Origin: Actinoplanes oblitus
Lineage (GTDB): Bacteria; Actinomycetota; Actinomycetes; Mycobacteriales; Micromonosporaceae
Direction of reading: 5' to 3'
Assembly: GCF_030252345.1 (NCBI RefSeq)
Contig: NZ_CP126980.1
Location: forward strand, 5,781,501 to 5,845,500
Length of the DNA stretch: 64,000 nucleotides
The position numbers were made by a program, and so were the translations under genes. The notes beneath the pieces were generated by a model that was given only the letters and a program-made list of their open reading frames with translations, was not told the origin of the DNA and did no database searches. Below are positions 33,882 through 41,745 of this stretch, in pieces (position 1 is the first letter of the stretch; each line of letters begins with the position of its first letter).

Positions 33882-34366
33882 GCCGGGTCACCGGCCAGTT
33901 TCCCGGCGATCCGGTCCCGGAAGCTCCGGCGCCGCAGCACCTCCTCGATGTCCCGCACCACCCGGGTCATCGGGTACGGCAGTTCCGCCTCGATCTCGGC
34001 CACCGCCGCCTCGGTGGCCCGCCACTCCGCCGCCAGCCGCCCGACCACACCCGCCGCCTTCTCGGTCAGAGCCACTTTCTTGGTACGCCCGTCCGCCCCC
34101 GCCGCGGTCCGCACCCATCCGGCCGCGCGCATCGCCGACACCTTCTGGCTCAGCGCCGAGTGGGTCCGCCCGACCGCCGCGGCCAGCTCGCTGATCGTCA
34201 TGGGCCCGTGCACGTGCAGCTTGATCAGCTCTTTCACCCAGACGGGTTTGAGTCCGTCGAGGTTCGCCTCGGCGTACAGACTCGCGATGTCCGCGTCCAG
34301 CGCCGCCTGCAGGTCCCACAGCGAGCGCCAGACGGCGTGCTCGGTCGGGTCAGCGAATTCGGTCAT
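33872..34366 (-). CDS. MarR family transcriptional regulator
   Basis: A 164-residue winged-helix protein: MTISELAAAVGRTHSALSQKVSAMRAAGWV is the recognition helix region and DGRTKKVALTEKA the wing. The start is supported by TACAGT at 34373-34378, 6 nt from the ATG (leaderless). It is co-transcribed with the MFS exporter and faces a near-perfect 28-bp palindrome, so autorepression with ligand release is likely. Confidence 0.9.
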   Translation of the reverse strand: MTEFADPTEHAVWRSLWDLQAALDADIASLYAEANLDGLKPVWVKELIKLHVHGPMTISELAAAVGRTHSALSQKVSAMRAAGWVRTAAGADGRTKKVALTEKAAGVVGRLAAEWRATEAAVAEIEAELPYPMTRVVRDIEEVLRRRSFRDRIAGKLAGDPAWR

Positions 34367-34372
34367 GGCCAG

Positions 34373-34403
34373 ACTGTAACAGCGCTTATATAAGTGCTGT
34401 TAC
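34373..34403. promoter_or_regulatory. MarR -10 (minus) and 28-bp operator
   Basis: The region 34376-34403 is a palindrome with 14-bp arms and one mismatch per arm, core AGCGCTTATATAAGTGCT. It overlaps the minus-strand TACAGT -10 at 34373-34378. Confidence 0.75.
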
Positions 34404-34458
34404 GACCAACTGCGATTTGACATCTACAAGTCAGTAGAAGAATGATGCGGGTACGAAC

Positions 34459-34477
34459 TTAGGTTTGGCTAACCTTT
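34459..34477. promoter_or_regulatory. IdeR/DmdR iron box of efeUOB
   Basis: TTAGGTTTGGCTAACCTTT matches the 19-bp DtxR-family consensus TTAGGTTAGSCTAACCTAA at most positions and ends 8 nt before the efeU ATG. Iron-loaded IdeR/DmdR would repress here. Confidence 0.88.
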
Positions 34478-34485
34478 GGAGCTCC

Positions 34486-35319
34486 ATGACCGCCATCTAC
34501 CTCATCGGCCTCCGCGAGGGCTTGGAGATCACTCTAGTGGTTTCCATCCTCGTGGCCTTCCTGGTCAAGAGCGACCGCAAGCCGATGCTCCGCCTGGTGT
34601 GGGCCGGCGTCGCGTTGGCGGCCGCCCTCTCGGTCGGCTTCGCCGTGCTGCTGCAGCAGGGCATCACCAAGCTCAGCTCGACGCACCAGGAGCTGTTCGA
34701 GGCGATCGCCTCGTTCGTGGCGGTGGCCTTCGTCACCTGGATGATCTTCTGGATGCGCCGGATGGCCCGCTTCATGGGCCGGGAGCTGCGCGGCAGGATG
34801 GAGGCGGCGATCGAGGTCGGCCCGGCCGCCGTCGCCGGGGTGGCCTTCCTCGCGGTGATCCGTGAGGGCCTGGAGACCTCCATCCTGTTCTACGCGGCCG
34901 CCCAGGGGGCCGCGGACAGCGCCCGCCCGCTGATCGGTATCAGTCTCGGCCTGCTCACCGCGGTGGTCCTCGGCTGGCTGCTCTACATCAGCGCGGTCCG
35001 GATCAACCTGTCCACGTTCTTCACCTGGACCGGCGCGCTGCTGGTGCTCGTCGCCGCCGGCATCTTCAAGTACGGCTTCCACGACCTGCAGGAGTCCAAC
35101 GTCCTGGGCGGCCTGGACCACCACGCGTTCGACGTGACGAGCGCCTTCCCGCCCGCGGCGTGGTACTCCGAGCTGCTCCGCGGCATGGTCAACTTCACGC
35201 CGGCGCCGACCGTCGTCGAGACGGTCGCCTGGCTCGCCTACGGGATCCCGGTCCTCGTGCTCTTCCTCTGGCCGGCTCGCAAGCCGGCGCCCGCCCCCGC
35301 TCCCACCACCGCCTCCTAG
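34486..35319 (+). CDS. efeU: Iron permease EfeU (FTR1 family)
   Basis: A 277-residue integral membrane protein with about seven helices and two REGLE motifs (LREGLEI near the N-terminus, IREGLET mid-protein), the iron-translocating signature of FTR1/EfeU permeases. It imports ferric iron released by the Efe periplasmic components. The ATG at 34486 has GGAG upstream; an in-frame start at 34465 lies inside the iron box and is unlikely. First gene of efeUOB, 7 bp before efeO. Confidence 0.95.
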   Translation: MTAIYLIGLREGLEITLVVSILVAFLVKSDRKPMLRLVWAGVALAAALSVGFAVLLQQGITKLSSTHQELFEAIASFVAVAFVTWMIFWMRRMARFMGRELRGRMEAAIEVGPAAVAGVAFLAVIREGLETSILFYAAAQGAADSARPLIGISLGLLTAVVLGWLLYISAVRINLSTFFTWTGALLVLVAAGIFKYGFHDLQESNVLGGLDHHAFDVTSAFPPAAWYSELLRGMVNFTPAPTVVETVAWLAYGIPVLVLFLWPARKPAPAPAPTTAS

Positions 35320-35326
35320 GAGACCG

Positions 35327-36466
35327 ATGCACCCCGCACGCCTTATCACCGCCGGAGCGGCCGCCGCACTGCTCCTCACCGCCTGCGGCGACAAGGAAGC
35401 CGACACTCCGGCCGGCAGCGACAACGCCTCCGGCAAGATCACTGTCGCCGCCTCGGACACCGACTGCAAGGTGGAGCGGACCAGCTCCGACGCGGGCACG
35501 GTCACGTTCAGCATCACCAACAAGGGCTCCAAGATCAACGAGTTCTACGTCTACGCCGCCGGTGACCGGATCATGGGCGAGATCGAGAACATCGCACCCG
35601 GCCTGTCCCGTGACCTGATCGTCGAGCTGCCGGCCGGCACCTACGAGACCGCGTGCAAGCCCGGCATGATCGGCAAGGGCATCCGCGGCGCGTTCCAGGT
35701 GGCCGGCTCCGCCGCGCCGCTCACCGAGGACGCCAAGCTGGCCCAGGCCGCCAAGGACTACCAGCGCTACGTGAAGAGCCAGACCGGCGCGCTGATCGAG
35801 CAGACCACCGCGTTCGTCACCGCGGTCAAGGCCGGCGACGTGGCGAAGGCCAAGTCGCTCTTCCCGATCGCCCGCACCTACTGGGAGCGGATCGAGCCGG
35901 TCGCGGAGAGCTTCGGCGACCTGGACCCGAAGATCGACGCCCGCGACGGCGACCTGGAGCCGGGTCAGCAGTGGACCGGCTTCCACAAGATCGAGAAGGA
36001 CCTCTGGGTCACCAAGGACATCAGCAAGGACGGCCCGGTCGCCGACCAGCTGCTCAAGGACGTGCAGACCATCGTCACCAAGGCCGAGTCGGTGACGTTC
36101 TCCCCGGTCGAGCTCGCCAACGGCGCCAAGGGCCTGCTCGACGAGGTCGCCACCGGCAAGATCACCGGCGAGGAGGACCGCTACTCGCACACCGACCTGT
36201 GGGACTTCGCCGCCAACATCGAGGGATCGCAGGGTGCCATCCAGGCGCTGCGCCCGGCCCTCGAGGAGCGGGACCCGGCGCTGGTCAAGACCCTGGACGC
36301 GAACTTCGCCAAGGTCGAGGCGTCGCTCGCGAAGCACCGCGCCGGCGACGGCTGGAAGCTGCACAACCAGCTCACCCAGGCGGACCTCAAGGAGCTGAGC
36401 GACAACATCAACGCGCTCGCCGAGCCGATCAGTAGGGTGGCTGCTCTTGTTGCCGCCAAGAAGTAG
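35327..36466 (+). CDS. efeO: EfeO: cupredoxin-imelysin iron-binding lipoprotein
   Basis: A 379-residue secreted lipoprotein (lipobox LLLTACG near residue 20). Residues about 38-125 form a cupredoxin-like domain (VTFSITNKGSKINEFYVYAAGDRIMGE...), and about 140-375 an imelysin/M75 domain with GFHKIEKDLW, which carries the HxxE motif. It binds iron outside the membrane and hands it to EfeU. It is part of efeUOB under IdeR. A GC hairpin and a dispersed structured repeat follow before efeB. Confidence 0.95.
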   Translation: MHPARLITAGAAAALLLTACGDKEADTPAGSDNASGKITVAASDTDCKVERTSSDAGTVTFSITNKGSKINEFYVYAAGDRIMGEIENIAPGLSRDLIVELPAGTYETACKPGMIGKGIRGAFQVAGSAAPLTEDAKLAQAAKDYQRYVKSQTGALIEQTTAFVTAVKAGDVAKAKSLFPIARTYWERIEPVAESFGDLDPKIDARDGDLEPGQQWTGFHKIEKDLWVTKDISKDGPVADQLLKDVQTIVTKAESVTFSPVELANGAKGLLDEVATGKITGEEDRYSHTDLWDFAANIEGSQGAIQALRPALEERDPALVKTLDANFAKVEASLAKHRAGDGWKLHNQLTQADLKELSDNINALAEPISRVAALVAAKK

Positions 36467-36491
36467 TAGCGGCGGTCTTCAGGCATGAGGT

Positions 36492-36521
36492 AGCTGGGAG
36501 CGGGGCGTCTCGCCCCCAGCT
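36492..36521 (+). terminator. Hairpin between efeO and efeB
   Basis: AGCTGGGAGCGGGGCG pairs with CGCCCCCAGCT around TCT, with a 2-nt bulge. It could attenuate readthrough from efeUO into efeB or protect the upstream mRNA. Confidence 0.6.
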
Positions 36522-36535
36522 TGCCCCAAGATCAA

Positions 36536-36666
36536 ATTCAAGAGAACGATGACTCGGATCCGCGCTGATCACAGATCGTCGCTCCCGCCAGGGACCCTTC
36601 CGGTCTGAGCTGGCCGCTGGCGCGTCCAGAACGCTCAGCCCGCAAGGGCGACGCCCGCGGGTGGTT
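36536..36666 (+). ncRNA. Structured dispersed repeat, copy B
   Basis: Same element as at 24592 and 45563, here between efeO and efeB in sense orientation. The stem arms are 36595-36610 and 36633-36648 (14 of 16 paired). Relative to copy A, two stem pairs are changed on both sides, keeping the pairing. Confidence 0.6.
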
Positions 36667-36778
36667 GCGACGGGCCAGATCAGGACCCAGCGGCTGGGCG
36701 TGCCGGGTCAGCCGCGAGGCACCGCGGGTGATCACGACAGCTACCTCCGAACCCCCCACTGCACGAAAGGCTTGTGAG

Positions 36779-38053
36779 ATGGAACGGCGCAAAGTCCTCG
36801 GACTGGCCGGCGCGGGCGTCGCCGGCGTGGCCGCCGCCGGCGCGGGCGCGCTGGCCCTGACCCACAACGACGCGGCACCCACCGCCGGTTCCCTCGACCT
36901 GGTGTCCGAGACCGGCGGGGCGATCCCGTTCTACGGGGCGCGGCAGGCCGGGATCGTCACGCCGGCGCAGGACCGGCTGCACTTCTGCGCGTTCGACGTG
37001 ATCACCGACGACCGGGCGGCCCTGGTCGAGATGCTCCAGGACTGGACCGCGGCGGCGGCCCGGATGACACAGGGGCGGGATGCCGGCACGTTCGGCGCGG
37101 TCGGCGGCTCGCTGGAGGCGCCGCCGGACGACACCGGCGAGGCGCTGGGACTGCCCGCCTCCGGGCTCACCCTGACCATCGGGTTCGGGCCGACGCTGTT
37201 CCGCAACGCCCAGGGCAAGGACCGGTTCGGGATCGCCGCGAAGCGCCCGGCCGCCCTCGCCGACCTGCCGAAGTTCCCCCGGGACACCCTGGACGCGGCG
37301 ATCTCCGGCGGCGACATCGGCGTGCAGGCCTGCGCCCACGACCCGCAGGTCGCCGTGCACGCCATCCGCAACCTGGCCCGGATCGGCATGGGCAAGGTCA
37401 GCGTCCGCTGGTCCCAGCTCGGTTTCGGCCGCACCTCGTCGACCTCCACGACCCAGGCCACCCCGCGCAACCTGTTCGGCTTCAAGGACGGCACCCGCAA
37501 CCTCAAGGCCGAGGAGCCCGCGCTGCTCGACGAGCACCTGTGGGTCCAGCCCGGCGACGGGCCGGAGTGGATGACCGGCGGCTCCTACCTGGTCACCCGC
37601 AAGATCCGGATGCTGGTCGAGACCTGGGACCGCTCACCGCTGGCCGAGCAGCAGACCATCATCGGCCGGGACAAGGGCGAGGGCGCCCCGCTGACCGGCA
37701 AGCAGGAGCACGACGAGCCGGACTTCGCCGCCCAGGACGGCAAGGGTCAGCCGGTCATCCCGATGGACTCCCACCTGCGCCTGGCCCACCCGGACCAGAA
37801 CGGCGGCGCCCGTCTGCTGCGCCGCGGCTACAACTTCGTCGACGGCTCGGACGGTCTCGGTCGCCTGAACGCCGGCCTGTTCTTCATGGCCTACCAGCGC
37901 AACCCGCACAAGCAGTTCGTCCCGGTCCAGAACAGGCTGGCCAAGCAGGACGCCCTCAACGAGTACATCCGCCACGTCTCCAGCGGCCTGTTCGCGTGTC
38001 CTCCCGGGCTCCCCGCCGCCGACGACTACTGGGGCCGCTCCCTCTTCGCCTGA
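36779..38053 (+). CDS. efeB: Dye-decolorizing peroxidase EfeB
   Basis: A 424-residue Tat-exported heme peroxidase. The N-terminus MERRKVLGLAGAGVAGVAAAGAGALA is a twin-arginine signal. The DyP motif GFKDGTRN holds the distal Asp, and HPDQNGGARLLRRGYNFVDG near the C-terminus surrounds the substrate/proximal heme region. EfeB oxidises ferrous iron or releases iron from heme for EfeO/EfeU. The ATG at 36779 has AAAGG upstream. The 312-bp gap from efeO, with a hairpin and a structured repeat, suggests separate control of its level. Confidence 0.94.
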   Translation: MERRKVLGLAGAGVAGVAAAGAGALALTHNDAAPTAGSLDLVSETGGAIPFYGARQAGIVTPAQDRLHFCAFDVITDDRAALVEMLQDWTAAAARMTQGRDAGTFGAVGGSLEAPPDDTGEALGLPASGLTLTIGFGPTLFRNAQGKDRFGIAAKRPAALADLPKFPRDTLDAAISGGDIGVQACAHDPQVAVHAIRNLARIGMGKVSVRWSQLGFGRTSSTSTTQATPRNLFGFKDGTRNLKAEEPALLDEHLWVQPGDGPEWMTGGSYLVTRKIRMLVETWDRSPLAEQQTIIGRDKGEGAPLTGKQEHDEPDFAAQDGKGQPVIPMDSHLRLAHPDQNGGARLLRRGYNFVDGSDGLGRLNAGLFFMAYQRNPHKQFVPVQNRLAKQDALNEYIRHVSSGLFACPPGLPAADDYWGRSLFA

Positions 38054-38212
38054 TCTCCGCGAAGCCGCCCGATCGCCGTCGCCGTCGCCAAACCCGCCGC
38101 CCCGGCGCCGTCGCCGGACCCGCCGCCCGATCGCCGTCGAGCGGCTGGCCGCCGCGCGCGGGTGGCCGCCGCAGCCGGGTGCGCGGGACGGCCGGGTGCG
38201 CGGGACCGCTGT
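38054..38212. repeat. Degenerate GC-rich repeats after efeB
   Basis: Short imperfect repeats (CGCCCGATCGCCGTCG twice; GGGTGCGCGGGACGGCC-type units) lie between the convergent efeB and M56 genes; no gene is seen. Confidence 0.5.
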
Positions 38213-38239
38213 TGGCGTACCGGAAAATGGGGTTCAGCG
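38213..38239 (-). repeat. 3' motif copy at the M56 gene stop
   Basis: On the minus strand the M56 stop TGA runs directly into ACCCCATTTTCCGGTACGCC, the best conserved copy of the shared 3' motif. Confidence 0.6.
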
Positions 38240-39130
38240 GAGCGCGGCGTGGAGGAGTTCGACGAGGTCGAGGGCGGCTTCGCCGGTCCAGATCACCGAG
38301 CTGACCGCGACGGCGGCGGGGAGCAGGAGGAACAGCGGCGGAGCGGGGCGCGGCTGGGGGCGGAGCAGGTGCGCGACCCGTTTCGGCACGACGCCACCGG
38401 GGACGGCGGCGTGCAGGGCCGCGGCGAACGGGCTGCCGGCGCCGCCCAGGGCCGCCACGCCGATGGCGTGGGCCAGGGTCCGGCGGCTGCCCAGGGAGGC
38501 GGCGGCGCACTCGTCGGCGGCGCGCTCGATCAGGTAGTCGACGTGCTTGCCGACCCACCAGAGGGCGGGATGGGCGGCGACGGCCAGCTCGGCGAGGCGG
38601 GCCAGGCGGTGGTGGTGCTCGGCGAGGTGCGCGTTCTCGTGGGCCAGCAGGGCCTCGAACTGCGGCTCGGTGAGCAGCCCGCGCATGCCGGTGGTGACCA
38701 CCACGTGCCCGGGGTTGCCCGGGACGGCGAAGGCGCGCGGGGCGTCGTCGGGGAGCATGACCAGGCCGCCCGGACCCGCGGCGGGGACCATGGCCAGCAC
38801 CCTCCGCTGCCGGCGCCAGCGGAGGGTGACCGCCACGGTGACGGCGACCAGCAGGGTCAGGCTCAGCCACGGGACCCACTCGACGCCGGCGGTGTCGGCG
38901 GCGACGACCGCCGCGGACCAGCCGAGACGGTGGCCCACCGCGGGGACCTGGGCCAGGGCGTGCGCGGCGAGCAGGAGCAGGTTCACGGTGCTGGTCGCGG
39001 CGACGGTCACGGCGGACCAGGCGACCACCGACGCGGCCCGGCCCGGCGGGAGCCGGTCGGCCAGCAGGCGCACCACCAGCACGGCCAGCGGCGGGACGAC
39101 CACCACCGACCACAGGAAATGATCGAACAC
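38234..39130 (-). CDS. M56-type membrane metallopeptidase
   Basis: A 298-residue protein with several membrane helices and a zinc motif HENAHLAEHHHRLARLAEL (HExxH) facing the cytosol, followed by ERAADECAAASLG with the third ligand Glu. Homologues (BlaR1/MecR1-related M56 peptidases) are usually paired with a BlaI-type repressor that they inactivate by proteolysis. Such a repressor gene lies 2.2 kb away at 41326. The GTG at 39130 with GGGGGAGG upstream is preferred to longer frames. No penicillin-binding sensor domain is present. Confidence 0.85.
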   Translation of the reverse strand: MFDHFLWSVVVVPPLAVLVVRLLADRLPPGRAASVVAWSAVTVAATSTVNLLLLAAHALAQVPAVGHRLGWSAAVVAADTAGVEWVPWLSLTLLVAVTVAVTLRWRRQRRVLAMVPAAGPGGLVMLPDDAPRAFAVPGNPGHVVVTTGMRGLLTEPQFEALLAHENAHLAEHHHRLARLAELAVAAHPALWWVGKHVDYLIERAADECAAASLGSRRTLAHAIGVAALGGAGSPFAAALHAAVPGGVVPKRVAHLLRPQPRPAPPLFLLLPAAVAVSSVIWTGEAALDLVELLHAALR

Positions 39131-39155
39131 CTCGCTACCTCCCCCGCCGATCGTC

Positions 39156-39740
39156 TCACCCGGGCGCGGACCCCTGGTGCGCACCCGGGCCGGCATCGAC
39201 GATCACCTCCGCGGACTCACCGCCGAGCTGACGCAGCGCCCAGCGCGCCCACTCCCGCTGCGCCTCCGCCTGGTACCGGCCCAGCTCCATCGCCAGCCGG
39301 CCGAACCGCAGGCCGCCGCGCGGATGCCGATCGGCGTCGGCCGCCTCGGCCAGCGCCCGCAGCTCCGCGGCCAGCCGCTCCGCCTCGGCCAGCTGATCGA
39401 GCACCATCGCGCGGGCCTGGGCCGGCTCCAGCGCCGAGATCAGGCACAGCCGCAACGCCTGCTCGTCCCGGACCGCCCGCTCCTTCGGCGGGGCCAGCAG
39501 CCACTCCCGCAGCGCGGCCCGGCCGGCGTCGGTGATCGCGTAGGTCCGCCGGCCGCGGGCACCCTCCTCCACCACCTCGACCAGGCCGTCCTCGGCGAGC
39601 CGGGCCAGCTCGGGATAGATGTGGCTCTGCCGGGCCGTCCACGCGTAGCGCTGCAGCGACCGCTCGAACCGCAGCGTCAGCGTGTATCCACTGGCCGGCC
39701 CGTCCTCGAGCAGGCCGAGCATCGCGAATCGCAGTGACAC
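39156..39740 (-). CDS. PadR family transcriptional regulator
   Basis: A 194-residue protein: MLGLLEDGPASGYTLTLRF and IYPELARLAEDGLVEVVEEGARGRRTYAITDAGRAAL form the PadR winged helix, with a C-terminal helical dimerisation region (PadR subfamily with PF10400-like tail). Its GTG start has GAGGGGAG upstream. It is divergent to a FAD monooxygenase gene with a 50-bp intergenic palindrome and probably represses it in the absence of a phenolic or antibiotic ligand. Confidence 0.9.
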   Translation of the reverse strand: MSLRFAMLGLLEDGPASGYTLTLRFERSLQRYAWTARQSHIYPELARLAEDGLVEVVEEGARGRRTYAITDAGRAALREWLLAPPKERAVRDEQALRLCLISALEPAQARAMVLDQLAEAERLAAELRALAEAADADRHPRGGLRFGRLAMELGRYQAEAQREWARWALRQLGGESAEVIVDAGPGAHQGSAPG

Positions 39741-39765
39741 AGTTGCGCTCCCCTCTAGACACCTA

Positions 39766-39785
39766 CAAATGTACAGGTACGTTTG
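39766..39785. promoter_or_regulatory. PadR operator
   Basis: CAAATGTACAGGTACGTTTG is a 20-bp palindrome (arms CAAANGTAC/GTACNTTTG). It overlaps TACGTT (39778-39783), the -10 lying 7 nt before the monooxygenase ATG. Confidence 0.68.
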
Positions 39786-39790
39786 AAGGC

Positions 39791-41185
39791 ATGGATAACG
39801 TGGACGTACTCATCGTGGGTGCCGGTCCCACCGGCCTGACCCTGGCATGCGACCTGGCCCGGCAGGGTGTCGCGAGCCGCGTCGTCGACCAGTCCGCGCA
39901 GCCGGGCGCCGGCGGCCGGGGGTTCAGTCTCAAGCCGCTGTCGCTGGCGGCCCTCGACGACCTGGGCCTGACCCGGGCGATCACCACGGCCGGGTTCGTC
40001 GAGCGACGGACGCGTTTCCATCGGGGCACCCGGCGCCTGTTCGAGCTGGACACGCCGCCGGCGCCGGTGACCGTCGAGCAGCCGTACCCCAATGTGGTGG
40101 CCCTTCCGCAGTGGCGGACCGAGGCCATCCTGCGGGAGCGGCTGGGCGAGCTGGGCGGCAAGGTGGAGTTCGGGATGCGGGTGACCGGGCTGGCCGGCGG
40201 CGAGGTGACCTTCGCGGGCGGTGAGCGGGTGCGGGCGCGGTTCGTGGTCGGCGCGGACGGCGGGCGCAGCACGATCCGCCGGGAGCTGGGCATCCCCTTC
40301 ACCGGGCGGACCGACGAGGACACCCGGGCGATGATCAGTGACGTCCGGCTGGACGGGCTCGACCCGGCCGGCGGGGTGCGCATGTGGCTCTCGCCGGACC
40401 GGGGCGTCGCCCTGCTCCGGCCGGTTCCGGAGACCGGCGTCTGGCAGGCGGTGGTGTCGCTCGGGCGGGATCTCGCCGGCGACGAGGACACCCTGCGGCG
40501 GCTGCTGACCGAGCGCACCGGGCTGCCCGGACTGCGCGTCACCGAGGTGCTCTGGCACTCGGTGTGGCGGTACAACCTGCGGATCGCCGACCGGTTCCGG
40601 GCCGGCCCGGTGTTCCTGGCCGGGGACGCGGCGCACGTGCACAGCCCGTTCGGCGGGCACGGGATGAACACCGGGATCCAGGACGCGTACAACCTGGGGT
40701 GGAAGCTCGGGATGGTGGTGCGGGGGCTGGCTCCGCAGGGGCTGCTCGACACGTACGAGAGCGAGCGGATGCCGGTGGCCCGGGCCGTCCTCGCGGACAG
40801 CGATCGGCGGATGGGCGGCATGATGAGCTGGCGGTTCGCCCGGCCGCTGGCCGGGCCGCTGCTCAGGGCCGGGTTCGTCAGGCAGCAGCGGAAGACCCGG
40901 CGGGACCACCCGGTCTATCCGGCCGGTCCGCTGATCGGCGAGGGCGGCGGGGCACCGGCGCCGGACGGGGCGCTGCCGACCGGTGCCCGGCTGTTCGACC
41001 TGTTCCGCGGGTCGCACTTCACCGTGCTCGGGCCCGGGCCGGTGCCGGGGCTCGACCCCGCGCTGGTCCACGTGCACCGGGTGGCCGGGGACTTCCGGGT
41101 GGTGCGGCCGGACGGGTATGTCGCGCTGACCTCGCCGACGGCCGGGCCGGTCCGCGCGTATTTCGCTCGGTTCGCCGCCGGGTGA
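39791..41185 (+). CDS. FAD-dependent aromatic monooxygenase
   Basis: A 464-residue class A flavoprotein hydroxylase. VDVLIVGAGPTGLTLACDLARQ is the FAD-binding GxGxxG, VGADGGRSTIRRELG is the DG motif, and [22 protein letters not shown] is the GD motif. It uses NAD(P)H and oxygen to hydroxylate an aromatic or polyketide substrate. The C-terminal thioredoxin-like extension (LFDLFRGSHFTVLGPG...VRPDGYVAL) is typical of the PheA/polyketide group. The start is supported by a -10 at 7 nt. Divergent PadR is the likely regulator; antibiotic inactivation or phenol catabolism are the main options. Confidence 0.9.
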   Translation: MDNVDVLIVGAGPTGLTLACDLARQGVASRVVDQSAQPGAGGRGFSLKPLSLAALDDLGLTRAITTAGFVERRTRFHRGTRRLFELDTPPAPVTVEQPYPNVVALPQWRTEAILRERLGELGGKVEFGMRVTGLAGGEVTFAGGERVRARFVVGADGGRSTIRRELGIPFTGRTDEDTRAMISDVRLDGLDPAGGVRMWLSPDRGVALLRPVPETGVWQAVVSLGRDLAGDEDTLRRLLTERTGLPGLRVTEVLWHSVWRYNLRIADRFRAGPVFLAGDAAHVHSPFGGHGMNTGIQDAYNLGWKLGMVVRGLAPQGLLDTYESERMPVARAVLADSDRRMGGMMSWRFARPLAGPLLRAGFVRQQRKTRRDHPVYPAGPLIGEGGGAPAPDGALPTGARLFDLFRGSHFTVLGPGPVPGLDPALVHVHRVAGDFRVVRPDGYVALTSPTAGPVRAYFARFAAG

Positions 41186-41313
41186 GCGCGACGGGCGCAC
41201 CGGACGCCGGGCCCGCGCCCGGCCGGCTCGGCGATGACCGGCCGCAGCAAAGGCACGGGCCCGGCCATCGCATGCGGAACGAATACGGAATCGGGTCGCA
41301 CGGCACCACTCGA

Positions 41314-41319
41314 TATTGT
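41314..41319 (+). promoter_or_regulatory. Leaderless -10 of the BlaI-family gene
   Basis: TATTGT lies 6 nt upstream of the GTG at 41326. Confidence 0.55.
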
Positions 41320-41325
41320 CGGGAC

Positions 41326-41691
41326 GTGAGCGAGACGCGCGGCCGCCGCCGGCCCGGCCAGCTGGAGACCGAGATCATGACCGTGCTGGGCCGGGCCGAC
41401 CGTCCGCTCACCCCCGGCGAGGTGCGTGACCTGCTCGATCCGACCGGCGAGCTGTCGTACAGCACGGTGGTCACCACGCTCACCCGGCTCTACGAGAAGG
41501 GCTCGGCGTCCCGGCACCGTGACGGCCGCGCGTTCCGGTACGGCGCGCCGGACGGCCCGGCCGGGCTGGTCGCCGACCGGATGTCCCGGCTGCTGGCCGT
41601 CGAGGCGGATCGGGCGTCGGTGCTGCGGCGCTTCGTCGGCAACCTGGACGCGCGGGACGAGCAGCTGCTCCGCGATCTGCTCGGTGAGTGA
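41326..41691 (+). CDS. BlaI/MecI/CopY family repressor
   Basis: A 121-residue winged-helix protein: QLETEIMTVLGRADRPLTPGEVRDLLDPTGELSYSTVVTTLTRLYEKGSASRHRDGRAFRY is the full BlaI DNA-binding domain, followed by a short dimerisation tail. Such proteins repress beta-lactamase, copper or respiratory genes and are cleaved or released through an M56 membrane peptidase; one is encoded at 38234-39130, separated by PadR and monooxygenase genes. The start is chosen by a TATTGT box 6 nt upstream and by the usual family length. Confidence 0.88.
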   Translation: MSETRGRRRPGQLETEIMTVLGRADRPLTPGEVRDLLDPTGELSYSTVVTTLTRLYEKGSASRHRDGRAFRYGAPDGPAGLVADRMSRLLAVEADRASVLRRFVGNLDARDEQLLRDLLGE

Positions 41692-41745
41692 CGGCAACCT
41701 CCCCTTGACGCGGGCTCGCCGGGGAAATGACAAACTTGCAGGATC

